Source of the DNA: Marinimicrobium sp038419845
GTDB lineage: Bacteria > Pseudomonadota > Gammaproteobacteria > Pseudomonadales > Cellvibrionaceae
Length of the DNA: 64,000 nucleotides
Assembly (NCBI RefSeq): GCF_038419845.1
Contig: NZ_JBCAQT010000013.1
Location: forward strand, 1 to 64,000
Reading direction: 5' to 3'
The notes below the pieces were generated by a model. The model had not been told where the DNA came from, did not search any database, and saw nothing but the letters and a program-made list of their open reading frames with translations. This document shows, one piece after another, positions 8,028 through 16,519 of the stretch. Every line of letters starts with the position of its first letter. Position 1 is the stretch's first letter. The position numbers and the translations under genes are program-made.

Positions 8028-9050
8028 ATGGCTACAACACCGAGAAAAAACCCCACCGGTACTTCCATTGCGGATATAGCGCGCCGTGCCGGGGTATCGA
8101 GCTCAACGGTATCCCGTGCGCTCAATAATAACCCGGCCATTAACATCACAACCCGGGAAAAGATTCAGGCTATTGCCAGAGAGCTTAACTATAAGGTCAA
8201 TACCGGAGCCCGCAACCTCCGGTTGCAACGAAGTCATACCATAGCGCTCATCATCAATGCAGAAAAGGTGGACGGCCAGACTTTCTCTGACCCTTTTATG
8301 ATGGATATGATCGGTGCGATCGCCGACGAGTTGAACGAGCACCAGTATAGTCTGCTGTATTCCAGCAGCGCCATTAAACCTCAGGACTGGTGTTCGCACC
8401 TGCTTAGCTCACAGCGGGCTGACGGTGTCATAGTCATTGGTCAGGGCAGGAACGACGAACCTTTGCGCAAGCTGCAACAAGAGAGCAACGCCGTTGTGGC
8501 TTGGGGTGCCAGGCTGGACAATGCCAACTATTGTATAGTGGGAAGTGACAACTACCTGGGCGGACAGCTGGCCACGCGCCACCTGATTAAACGGGGTTGT
8601 ACACGCATGCTGTTTCTGGGTGATGTGGAGCACCCGGAAATTGAGCGTCGTTTTCACGGGTACTTTGATGCGTTGGCCGAGCAAGGACTGTCCTCCCGGG
8701 AGCACCATGTTCAGTCGGCTTTTTCCATAGAGTCCGGCTACCAGCATGTAATTGAGCTGTTGACCAAAGGGCTGGATTTCGACGGCATTTTCGCCGCCAG
8801 TGACAACATTGCCATGGGAGCCATTAACGCTCTGAGAGAGAAAGGTCTCAGGGTGCCCCTGGATGTGGCTGTGGTGGGTTTCGACGATATCCCAATAGCG
8901 CCTTACTTTAACCCTCCGTTGACTTCGGTGCGGCAGAATGTGCACCTTGGAGGCAAGATCCTCGTGCAAAAGGTAATGGCCATGGTCAAGGGGCAGTCGG
9001 TGACCTCAGAGATAATCAAAACCGAGTTGGTGGTGCGCTCCTCCTCTTAG
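8028..9050 (+). CDS. LacI-family transcriptional regulator of the sugar locus
   Basis: DNA-binding repressor, 340 aa. Residues 12-33 form the LacI helix-turn-helix (TSIADIARRAGVSSSTVSRA), followed by the hinge helix (ARNLRLQRS, 61-69) and a periplasmic-binding-protein-like effector domain to the C-terminus (GIFAASDNIAMGA, VGFDDI). It lies 21 bases after the MFS gene and is likely cotranscribed from the symmetric promoter, which would make it autoregulated. The three TTGCAA/TTGCAT palindromes in this locus have the CG-centred form expected for this family, so they are its probable operators. The effector is probably a sugar or sugar phosphate. ATG at 8028 has a weak AGG upstream. Confidence 0.93.
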   Translation: MATTPRKNPTGTSIADIARRAGVSSSTVSRALNNNPAINITTREKIQAIARELNYKVNTGARNLRLQRSHTIALIINAEKVDGQTFSDPFMMDMIGAIADELNEHQYSLLYSSSAIKPQDWCSHLLSSQRADGVIVIGQGRNDEPLRKLQQESNAVVAWGARLDNANYCIVGSDNYLGGQLATRHLIKRGCTRMLFLGDVEHPEIERRFHGYFDALAEQGLSSREHHVQSAFSIESGYQHVIELLTKGLDFDGIFAASDNIAMGAINALREKGLRVPLDVAVVGFDDIPIAPYFNPPLTSVRQNVHLGGKILVQKVMAMVKGQSVTSEIIKTELVVRSSS

Positions 9051-9082
9051 CGATCGAGGGAGCGCAGCGCGCCCCTCAATGA

Positions 9083-10489
9083 CTACTTATTGGTCATGGG
9101 TGGAATCGTATCGGAAAAGTGCACACCTTTGATCCGGTCGGTATGCCCGGCTCGGCGTCGGCGTGAGGGCGGAAAGTCGTTGGTGTCCTCGCGCCACTGG
9201 GCCAGTTGCCGGAAGTGATCACGTAGTAGATCCCGGTAATCCGGGTTGGCCGCCAGATTGTTGAGTTCCCAGGGGTCTTCCTGCAAGTCGTAAAACTCAA
9301 TTTCGGGCCTGGGGCTTTGGAACAGCAAAGCCTGCTCCGGTGTGAGCTTCCCTTCCTCTTTGCGGTGGTACAACGCGCGCCAGGAGGGACTTTCGGACAC
9401 ATCGGCTGGCGATCCGAAAGGCAGGTAGATGTAGGCGTTGTGAATCAGCCGGTACCGATCAGAGCGGATGCTGCGAATGTGCTCGTCGGTGTCATGCCAG
9501 TTGCGCACGCTGAAAGCCGCTTTACGGCCGAAGTCGTGGTCTCCCAGCAGGCCTGGTAGCAGGCTCTGGCCGCTGAGTATCGAAGGTAACTCCATGCCAG
9601 CCACAGCCAGGCAGGTGGGCGCAAAGTCGGTGGCGCTGATGAGCGCTGAGGTGCGTTTGCCAACGGCAATCTTGCCCGGCCAGTGAAAAATGAAGGGGGT
9701 TTTGACCCCTGAGTCATATAACGTGCCTTTTTCGCGAGGAAAGGGGGACCCGTTGTCGCTCAAAAACATAACCAGGGTGTCTTCCACCAGATTCCGTTCT
9801 TCCAGAGTGCGCATCATACGGCCCACCACGCCGTCCAGGCGCGCGATTTCATCGTAGTAATAAGCCACATCCTGGCGAGTTTCCGGGGTGTCGGCCAGCC
9901 AGGGTGCCAGCTTGATTTTGCCGGGGTCGTGGGGCTCGGCAATGGTGTTTGCCTGGTAAGGTCTGTGGGGGTCATCGAAGGCGACCCACATGAAAAATGG
10001 CTTGTTACCGGCAGAATCGATAAAGGCTGGCAGTTTGTCCAGCTCCGGGTCGTACCACTGGAACTGGGCATCGGCGGCCGGGCCATAGTGGGTTTTTTGC
10101 ATATGACCGGTAAAGTAGCCCTGCTCCTGAAGCCATCCGGGGACTATGGTGTGACCCTCCTTGAGGGGCATGTGCAGGTCTTCGGTTTCGGTTTCGTGAG
10201 GGTAGCGCCCAGTCATCAGGCTGATGCGTGAGGGGCTGCACTGCGAGCTGGTTAATTGGGCGTTGTCCGCGGTCAGGCCACCAGCGGCCAGGCGGTCTAT
10301 GTTGGGAGTCTTGATGTTTTCGTTGCCGTAGCAGCCGAAGTGACGAAAACCTGCGTCATCGGCAACAAACACCAGGATGTTGGGTTTTTTCGCGGGCTGG
10401 GCGCTGAGCCCTCCCAGTGGCGTTGCGGCCAAGGCCATTGCGGCCAGCGCGTTACGGGAAAACTGTCGGCGAGTCAAAGGATGTTGCAT
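9083..10489 (-). CDS. Tat-exported sulfatase (type I, formylglycine)
   Basis: Hydrolyses a sulfate ester outside the cytoplasm. 468 aa. The N-terminus holds a twin-arginine motif (TRRQFSRNAL, R7-R8) and a hydrophobic stretch ending near ALS/A. The catalytic signature CSPSR (C84-R88), followed by LMTGR, is the Cys-type site matured to formylglycine. Metal ligands D44-D45 lie in FVADDAG, and a second metal site is probably SDNGSP near the middle. The C-terminal part (YDLQEDPWELNNLA) is typical of the S1 sulfatases. Its promoter carries the same operator type and geometry as the receptor and phosphorylase promoters, tying it to the sugar locus. A formylglycine-generating enzyme is not in the window. 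The exact sulfated substrate is unknown. Confidence 0.93.
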   Translation of the reverse strand: MQHPLTRRQFSRNALAAMALAATPLGGLSAQPAKKPNILVFVADDAGFRHFGCYGNENIKTPNIDRLAAGGLTADNAQLTSSQCSPSRISLMTGRYPHETETEDLHMPLKEGHTIVPGWLQEQGYFTGHMQKTHYGPAADAQFQWYDPELDKLPAFIDSAGNKPFFMWVAFDDPHRPYQANTIAEPHDPGKIKLAPWLADTPETRQDVAYYYDEIARLDGVVGRMMRTLEERNLVEDTLVMFLSDNGSPFPREKGTLYDSGVKTPFIFHWPGKIAVGKRTSALISATDFAPTCLAVAGMELPSILSGQSLLPGLLGDHDFGRKAAFSVRNWHDTDEHIRSIRSDRYRLIHNAYIYLPFGSPADVSESPSWRALYHRKEEGKLTPEQALLFQSPRPEIEFYDLQEDPWELNNLAANPDYRDLLRDHFRQLAQWREDTNDFPPSRRRRAGHTDRIKGVHFSDTIPPMTNK

Positions 10490-10546
10490 GATGGTGTCCT
10501 CGTTATTCTTCCGGTCGGGCTTTTTTGTGTTGATAGAGACTCTTTG

Positions 10547-10585
10547 AGTCTAGCAGCGACCCCCAGAGAATGCAAACGATTGCAT
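10547..10585 (-). promoter_or_regulatory. Sulfatase promoter with LacI-type operator
   Basis: Near-palindrome ATGCAAACGATTGCAT (10570-10585). On the minus strand TTGCAT (10575-10570) serves as -35, with a 17-bp spacer and -10 TAGACT (10552-10547). This is the same arrangement as the receptor promoter. It is therefore a third site for the same regulator. The transcript would begin about 50 bases before the sulfatase ATG. Confidence 0.72.
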
Positions 10586-10930
10586 CGGAGTTTCTACCGG
10601 GCTTTCACAGGTAGTCCCCGAGCCGCCGCTCTCGACGTAATGCCAACCCGGTCAGGTCGGTGTCGGTTGCGTGAATCCGTGGTGTGACGAATCAGTTTGA
10701 TTGCCAAAGAACGTAGCCCACACCGGTCGTGGCGTCTGCCGTGGAACAAAGTGGTACACTGCTGTAGCCAGCTGGCTGGCAATGCCCATTTTATTGGGTA
10801 AATATGTTTTATATGTTATAAAGTTAATATCTTGGGTATTCGGCAATACAACCTTCTCGGCTTTTAGTGAGCGGTGAGCAGGCTCAGTGAGTGAGAGTTG
10901 TTCCAAGATTCTTATAAGAGAGCTTAAAAG
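10586..10930. other. Intergenic region upstream of the DUF1080 lipoprotein gene
   Basis: 345 bases without a credible gene. The part around 10785-10840 is AT-rich (TATGTTTTATATGTTATAAAG) and probably contains the promoter of the rightward DUF1080 gene, but I cannot fix a -35/-10 pair. No further TTGCAA palindrome was found here. Confidence 0.5.
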
Positions 10931-11713
10931 ATGCAGAATGTGACACATTTTTCGTTGAAGACACTCCTGTTGGTAAGTTGTGGCAGCCTGATGACCATGG
11001 CCTGTAGCGCAGAAACGTCCGATGAGGAAGCGCTGGAGCCCTGGCAGCAGGCCCAGAAAACCGAAGTCTGGGAGCCGGTTCCCCCGGTCGTGGAAACACC
11101 CAAAGACGCCCCGCCATCCGATGCGATTGTGCTGTTCGACGGCAGTGATCTGGAGGAATGGGAGGCCGACGACGGTGGTCCAGCGCACTGGAAGCTGGAG
11201 GAAGATGCCATGACCGTCGCCCGCCGCGAGGGGGGGATTCGCACCAAGCGGGATTTTTGCGATATTCAGCTGCATATCGAATGGCGCTCGCCCACCGACA
11301 TCGAGGGCATGGACGGGCAAGACCGGGGGAACAGCGGCATCTTCCTCCAGGAGCGCTACGAAATCCAGGTCCTGGATTCGCACGAGAACGAAACCTACCC
11401 CAACGGACAGGCCGGTTCGGTCTATAAGCAGCATATCCCGCTGGTCAATGCCACGCGCCCCCGGGGGGAGTGGCAGACCTACGACATCATCTACACCGCG
11501 CCGCGTTTTGATGATGAGGACGAGCTGGAGAGCCCGGCCTATGTGACGGTACTGCACAACGGTGTCGTCGTGCAGAACCATGTGGAAATTCAGGGCAAGA
11601 CCGAATGGATTGGCGCGCCCTCTTACGATGAAGCTCATGGCTGCGACTCGCTGTATCTGCAGGACCACGATGCGGCGGTGAGCTTCCGCAATATCTGGGT
11701 CAGGGAGCTGTAG
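10931..11713 (+). CDS. DUF1080 lipoprotein (3-keto-disaccharide hydrolase domain)
   Basis: 260 aa. Probable lipoprotein: a signal sequence with Cys25 in LMTMACSAE is a loose lipobox. After an acidic/proline-rich linker, residues about 67-258 form the DUF1080 fold, a laminarinase-like jelly roll (IVLFDGSDLEEW, GNSGIFLQERYEIQVLDS, GEWQTYDIIYTAPRFD, FRNIWVREL). Some DUF1080 proteins cleave 3-keto-glycosides. It has its own terminator. The adjacent large gene carries a second, diverged DUF1080 domain, suggesting the two act on the same class of periplasmic or surface glycoside. Function inferred from the family only. Confidence 0.85.
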   Translation: MQNVTHFSLKTLLLVSCGSLMTMACSAETSDEEALEPWQQAQKTEVWEPVPPVVETPKDAPPSDAIVLFDGSDLEEWEADDGGPAHWKLEEDAMTVARREGGIRTKRDFCDIQLHIEWRSPTDIEGMDGQDRGNSGIFLQERYEIQVLDSHENETYPNGQAGSVYKQHIPLVNATRPRGEWQTYDIIYTAPRFDDEDELESPAYVTVLHNGVVVQNHVEIQGKTEWIGAPSYDEAHGCDSLYLQDHDAAVSFRNIWVREL

Positions 11714-11749
11714 CAGGAATCACGCGCTTCTTTGCAGCGTACCCTACAG

Positions 11750-11791
11750 AGCCCGGCACGTCGTCCAGTGGGCGGCCGTCGGGCTTTTTTG
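11750..11791 (+). terminator. Terminator after the DUF1080 lipoprotein gene
   Basis: AGCCCG (11750-11755) and CGGGCT (11780-11785) close a GC-rich hairpin that is followed by a run of T. It separates the lipoprotein gene from the large fusion gene, which therefore has its own promoter in 11792-11856. Confidence 0.75.
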
Positions 11792-11856
11792 TGAGTAAGA
11801 CTTCTAACGATCAAAACGATGCATGACGACTGTCGGCGATAGCATGGAGTACCCAA

Positions 11857-14800
11857 ATGAAAGCGATAATAACGAGGTTTTTCAGCCAAAGCCTTTTCTG
11901 GTTGTGGGCCGGTCTTTCAATCCCCGCGGGTGCGTTCGCGCAGACGCCGCTTGAGCTGTTTCAGGCCCACCCGCACTGGGAGAGCGCCCAGACACTTTCT
12001 CTGTCCCGGGATGGCGAGCGCTTTGATGTGTCGCGCGGTGAGGCCCCCTCCCTGGCGTACCGGGCGAGCGCCGATCAGGATGAGGTTCCGCTTCTGTCCG
12101 AACAGCGCTTTGGCGACAGTATTGTGCGATTGGAAGTCATGCTGCCCGAGGGCGCCAGCGCGGGACTTTATCTGCTTGGGCGCTATGAGATCCGGCTGGC
12201 CAATGCCGGGAATGAGTCTCATCCGGAGCTCGATCAGTTGGGCGCGTTGGCCCCCGGCAATGAACACGACGGTGCTCCACCCACGACGGATGCCGCCAAT
12301 GCCGCCGGTGAGTGGCAGGCTATCGAGATACGTTTTCGCGCTCCACGCTACGACGACAGCGGCAAGAAAGTGGGCGACGCCCTGCTATTGGAAGTCGAAG
12401 TCAATGACGAGACGGTGCAGCGCAACGTCATTGTTTCGGGTTTTAGTGACGGGTCCATCCAGCCTTGGGAGGAGCCGACCGGGCCCCTGATGATCCGCAT
12501 CCACGAGGGTTCGCTCGCGCTTCGCAATGTCCACCTGGCCCGCGCCGACTACAGCCGGGTTACACCACCTGACGAATCGGGTGGGGTCACCAATGAGTCC
12601 GAGCTGGTGGACTACGTGGCGCTGGGCGAAGAGACCTTCCGGTCGCTGGGTTGTGCTTCCTGCCACGCCGTCAATCAGGGAGAAAAGTCGGTTCGCGCCG
12701 GGCCCAACCTCTACGGACTGTTCCAGCAGAACCCGCGCGACCGGGAGGTTCAGCAAGGGTCGGGTGACGGTACCTTTGTGGTCAAGGCCGATCGCAGCTA
12801 CCTGCATAGCAGTATCCGCACGCCCGATGAGGAACTGGCCATCGCCGAGGCGGGGGAGAGTCGCGGTCAGGCGTATCAGCCGATCATGCCCGCCTACTCC
12901 GAGCAGATGCTCTCGGAGGCGGACATCGATGCCATCGGCGCCTATCTCAAAACCCTCAATCCACTGGCGGACCAGGGGCCTCAGGTGCAGCTGGTCGAAG
13001 AGGGCGGGCCCGAGGCCTACGACCCCCTGATCGATGGGCTGCAGAGACTGGTGGATGAGCGGGTGCGCCTGCAGCGCGGCCCCATGCCGGGCGTCTCCGG
13101 CCGGGCCCTGCACGTCGGGCAGCCCAATGGCATCAATTACAGTTTCGACCCCCGGGTGCTGGGAATCGCCAAACTCTGGCAGGGCGGTTTTCTGGACATG
13201 TCCGGTGAGTTGCGCAACCGCGGTGGCGGCGGTCTGGACATGGGCTTCAACAGCCGGGAGATTGATTTGGGCAGTGAGGGGGTGTTGTTTGCGCCGCTCA
13301 ACCGCTCGGGTGAGCTGATCGATTTCTCATTCAAGGAGTCGGTGTTTGAGGACTTTGACACTGTACGTGCCTCGCTCTACTCCGAGCAGGATCATATGGA
13401 GCGTCTCGAGCAGGAGGATGCCCGCTTTCTGGGCTACCGGCACGATTCCACCGATCCCGGGGCGGCGCCGGTCTTTCGTTACCGGGTCGGGAAGAACCGC
13501 CTGGAAGTGGGCACCGAGGTTTCGTCCGACGGCTCGGTGACGATCACGGTCGGGGGTGAGTTGAAGCAGGCGCAGGCGTTCCATCTCAGTACCGAGGCAT
13601 TGGACTCCATTGAAGTGTCGAAAGGCGATGTTGAAGATGGGCAATGGCAGCTTGCCAAAAACACCCGATTGCCGGTGACGCTCCAGGCCAGGATGCGGGT
13701 CACGGATAACCCCTGGCGACCCGAGCCGAGCGATTTTGACTATCAACGCCAACCCCTGAAGGTGGCCTCCTCCGAGGCGGGTCTGATCGAGGGCTATCGC
13801 ATTGAGGACTATCTTCCGCCCCGGGATAACTACGGCCGCGAGCAGCTGTTTGAAGGGCTCGGCCTCGCCGTGGCCGAAGACGGCACCATTGTTGTCGCCA
13901 ACCGTAACTCCGGTATCTGGCGCATTGTCGATGGCGAATGGCGCCTCTTTGCCGAGGGCTTTTTTGACAGCCTCGGGCTGGTCATCGAAGACAAAAAGGG
14001 GCTGGATCTGGTCGTGGGCCAGAAGGCCGAGTTGACCCGGGTGCGCGATACCAACGGTGACGGTCTGGCGGACCGTTACGACACCCTTTTTGATGGCTTC
14101 GGCTTCCACAGCAACTACCACACCTACCTGCACGGGCCGGTCAAGGGCAAAGACGGGGCCTATTACTTTGGCCTGAACCTGGCGCACACTGACGAGGCGG
14201 TCTACAAGGCCGACGGCCTCTACATGGGGTCGCAGGGGGGCTACAGCGGTTGGGCCTTCCGGGTCACGGCCGATGGCGAAGCCACGCCCTGGGCGAGCGG
14301 CCTGCGCAGTGCCGCCGGCTGGGCGCGCGGACCGGACGACCGCATCTGGATCACCGAGAATCAGGGCGAATTTGTCGGTACCTCCAAGCTGTTCGTGCTG
14401 GAGAAGGACGCGTTTTACGGCCATCCCTCCGGGCTGGTCGATCGCCCCGGCATGACCCCGGACTCGCCCGAGATCGCCTGGGAGCGGGTGCAGGACGAGC
14501 GCGAGCCAGAGCTGTTGCTCATGCCGCACAACCTGCTTGCCAACTCCCCGGGGCATCCCGCCTGGGACACCACCGAGGGGCAATTCGGACCGTTTCAGGG
14601 GCAGATGCTGATCGGCGATCAGACCCAGTCCAACCTCTTCCGCGTGGTGATGGAAACCCTGCCCGACGGCACCGAACAGGGCGCTGCCCTGCCGTTTGTG
14701 ACCGGGCTTGCCTCCGGTGCCATGCGCCCCGTATTCCTGCCGGACGGCAGTCTGCTGCTGGGCCAGACCGGCCGGGGCTGGCAGGCCAAGGGCGGACATG

Positions 14801-15216
14801 TGGCCGCCATGCAGCGGCTTGTCTGGGAGGGCGAGGAGCCGCCCCTGGCGATTGAGCGGGTCACGGCTACAGAGAAAGGGTTTGCGGTGTGCTTTACTCG
14901 GGCGTTGCCGGAGTCCATTGGCGTGGATGAGCTGAGCGAATCGCTCGCTCTGAACTCCTGGACCTACCGGGACGCCCCCGATTACGGCTCAGAGCGACTG
15001 GGCGAACGCCCCGAAGCGGTGGCAAACCTCCGGCTCGACGAGCCCCGCCGGACGCTGGTGGTGACGCTTGAGGATACCGAGGTGCCCGAGGTCCATCCCC
15101 AGCAGACCGCCCGGGTGTACCACCTGGTGTTTGAAGGGGAGGCCATTACCGCCGAGCATGGCGAGGTACCGATGAGTGCGTTTTATACCCTGCATCACTT
15201 TCCCTCCGGCGAGTAG
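11857..15216 (+). CDS. Exported fusion: DUF1080 - cytochrome c - beta-propeller (sorbosone-dehydrogenase-like)
   Basis: 1119 aa, with a signal peptide cut after AFA (about residue 28). Domains in order: a diverged DUF1080 jelly roll (about 30-225; GLYLLGRYEIRLANAG, FRAPRYDDS); a class I cytochrome c with heme motif C266-A-S-C269-H270 and probable distal ligand M344 (PIMPAY), to about 370; a region (about 400-650, VHxGQP-like GRALHVGQPNGINYSFD) that I recall only vaguely from heme-binding proteins of Planctomycetes; a six-bladed propeller like glucose/sorbosone dehydrogenases (about 660-1000) with a calcium-type loop DTNGDGLAD from D731; and a C-terminal beta domain. This suggests sugar oxidation in the periplasm with electrons passed to the fused heme. 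TGGAG precedes the ATG. The catalytic residues of the propeller are not identified, so the reaction is unproven. Confidence 0.85.
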   Translation: MKAIITRFFSQSLFWLWAGLSIPAGAFAQTPLELFQAHPHWESAQTLSLSRDGERFDVSRGEAPSLAYRASADQDEVPLLSEQRFGDSIVRLEVMLPEGASAGLYLLGRYEIRLANAGNESHPELDQLGALAPGNEHDGAPPTTDAANAAGEWQAIEIRFRAPRYDDSGKKVGDALLLEVEVNDETVQRNVIVSGFSDGSIQPWEEPTGPLMIRIHEGSLALRNVHLARADYSRVTPPDESGGVTNESELVDYVALGEETFRSLGCASCHAVNQGEKSVRAGPNLYGLFQQNPRDREVQQGSGDGTFVVKADRSYLHSSIRTPDEELAIAEAGESRGQAYQPIMPAYSEQMLSEADIDAIGAYLKTLNPLADQGPQVQLVEEGGPEAYDPLIDGLQRLVDERVRLQRGPMPGVSGRALHVGQPNGINYSFDPRVLGIAKLWQGGFLDMSGELRNRGGGGLDMGFNSREIDLGSEGVLFAPLNRSGELIDFSFKESVFEDFDTVRASLYSEQDHMERLEQEDARFLGYRHDSTDPGAAPVFRYRVGKNRLEVGTEVSSDGSVTITVGGELKQAQAFHLSTEALDSIEVSKGDVEDGQWQLAKNTRLPVTLQARMRVTDNPWRPEPSDFDYQRQPLKVASSEAGLIEGYRIEDYLPPRDNYGREQLFEGLGLAVAEDGTIVVANRNSGIWRIVDGEWRLFAEGFFDSLGLVIEDKKGLDLVVGQKAELTRVRDTNGDGLADRYDTLFDGFGFHSNYHTYLHGPVKGKDGAYYFGLNLAHTDEAVYKADGLYMGSQGGYSGWAFRVTADGEATPWASGLRSAAGWARGPDDRIWITENQGEFVGTSKLFVLEKDAFYGHPSGLVDRPGMTPDSPEIAWERVQDEREPELLLMPHNLLANSPGHPAWDTTEGQFGPFQGQMLIGDQTQSNLFRVVMETLPDGTEQGAALPFVTGLASGAMRPVFLPDGSLLLGQTGRGWQAKGGHVAAMQRLVWEGEEPPLAIERVTATEKGFAVCFTRALPESIGVDELSESLALNSWTYRDAPDYGSERLGERPEAVANLRLDEPRRTLVVTLEDTEVPEVHPQQTARVYHLVFEGEAITAEHGEVPMSAFYTLHHFPSGE

Positions 15217-15227
15217 CACCAGACCTT

Positions 15228-15256
15228 CGCGATGAGCGCTGCGGCGCTCCATCGCG
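15228..15256 (+). other. Long hairpin after the fusion gene (possible transcript end)
   Basis: CGCGATG with AGCGC pairs with GCGCT and CATCGCG around a TGCG loop (one bulged C), beginning 11 bases past the stop codon. There is no T run, so it may protect the mRNA 3' end rather than terminate. The remaining bases to 15394 show no gene and no convincing promoter. Confidence 0.45.
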
Positions 15257-15394
15257 GATGCGTCGCTGGTTCTTCGGTGGCGCCACGGCACTTGCACGGA
15301 GGCCCAGGCGTCACAACTCCACTCCGTTCTGGATTTTCTCCCTCAGGTTTGCTTAGATGCGAGCCTCTATCCTCACATCCAGGTCGTAGTTTCA

Positions 15395-16519
15395 ATGAGT
15401 ACAGCAACGGGGCGGTTGACCATCGATTTGAACGCCGTTCGGGCCAACTGGCGGCGCGTCAGTGCGCAGACGCCAGAACCGCCGGCGGCGGTGATAAAGG
15501 CCGACGCCTATGGCCTGGGGGCGGATCCGGTGGGCAACAGTCTCTACCGGGCCGGCTGCCGTGAGTTTTTTCTCGCCACCCTGGAAGAGGCGATCGCCGC
15601 GCGCCGGTTTCTGCCCGCCGATGCGCGACTCTACGTGCTGGGCGGCGCGCGTCCGGGCGAGGAGCGCGAGTGCATGACGCAGGGGCTGGTGCCGGTGCTC
15701 TACAGTCTGCCCGCGATCGATCGCTGGGCCCGCGCCTGTCGCTTCGAGGGCCGGGCGGCGCCCTCGGCCGTGAAGATCGACACCGGCATGACCCGACTGG
15801 GGCTGAGCGACTCCGAATGGCAGCAGTTGCGGGAAGATCCCGCCTTGCTGAACGCCGCTCACCCGATACTCTGGATGAGCCACCTTGCCTGCGCCGACGA
15901 GTACGATCACCCCATGAACCGGCAGCAACAGCAGGCCTTTGCCCGGCGGTGCGCCGAGGTGCGAACGCTGGTGCCGGACATCCGTTGCAGCCTGGCAAAC
16001 TCCTCCGGTATTTTTCTCGGCGCCGACTGGCATTTTGACCTGGCCCGCACCGGTGCCGCGCTCTACGGCTACGATCCCCACCTTGACCGGACACCGGCCA
16101 TGCAGCCGGTGGTGCAGCTTGAGCTTCCGGTGTTGCAGGTCCGGGAGCTGACGGGCGAGGTCAGCATCGGCTATGGCGCGACCGAGCAACGCCCGGCGGG
16201 GACCCGCCTGGCGGTCGTGGCCGGAGGCTACGCCGACGGGCTCAACCGGACCATTGGCCGCCAGGGGGCAAAAGGAATACTGGGCGATCGGGAGGTGCCG
16301 GTCGTGGGCCGAATTTCCATGGATACCACGGTCTTCGATGTGACCGGAACGGCTCTTCCGGCGGAGCCTGAGCAGGCCTATGTCCGCGTGCTGGATGAGC
16401 GCCTGACCCTGAGTCATGTCACCCACCGCAGTGGCGCTCTGGGTTACGAAGTCCTTACCAGCCTGGCGGGCCGTTACCGCCGTATTTACCGAGATCAGGA
16501 GGCCCATGACCCAAGCTGA
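15395..16519 (+). CDS. alr: Alanine racemase
   Basis: Interconverts L- and D-alanine for peptidoglycan; PLP enzyme of the cytoplasm. 374 aa. K35 in VIKADAYGLG binds PLP and Y260 in SIGYGAT is the second catalytic base. VVGRISMD and the C-terminal ALGYEVLTSLAGRYRRIY are typical of the family. It is the first gene of a tight cluster with birA, whose start lies 14 bases inside alr. The ribosome binding site is weak. Alr and the broad-specificity racemases share these motifs, so a wider substrate range cannot be excluded. Confidence 0.95.
   Translation: MSTATGRLTIDLNAVRANWRRVSAQTPEPPAAVIKADAYGLGADPVGNSLYRAGCREFFLATLEEAIAARRFLPADARLYVLGGARPGEERECMTQGLVPVLYSLPAIDRWARACRFEGRAAPSAVKIDTGMTRLGLSDSEWQQLREDPALLNAAHPILWMSHLACADEYDHPMNRQQQQAFARRCAEVRTLVPDIRCSLANSSGIFLGADWHFDLARTGAALYGYDPHLDRTPAMQPVVQLELPVLQVRELTGEVSIGYGATEQRPAGTRLAVVAGGYADGLNRTIGRQGAKGILGDREVPVVGRISMDTTVFDVTGTALPAEPEQAYVRVLDERLTLSHVTHRSGALGYEVLTSLAGRYRRIYRDQEAHDPS

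Noticed and set aside
13327..14799. 490-residue minus-strand frame inside the DUF1080-cytochrome fusion
   Set aside because: Caused by high GC at third positions of the real gene; the sense strand carries the CxxCH and propeller motifs.
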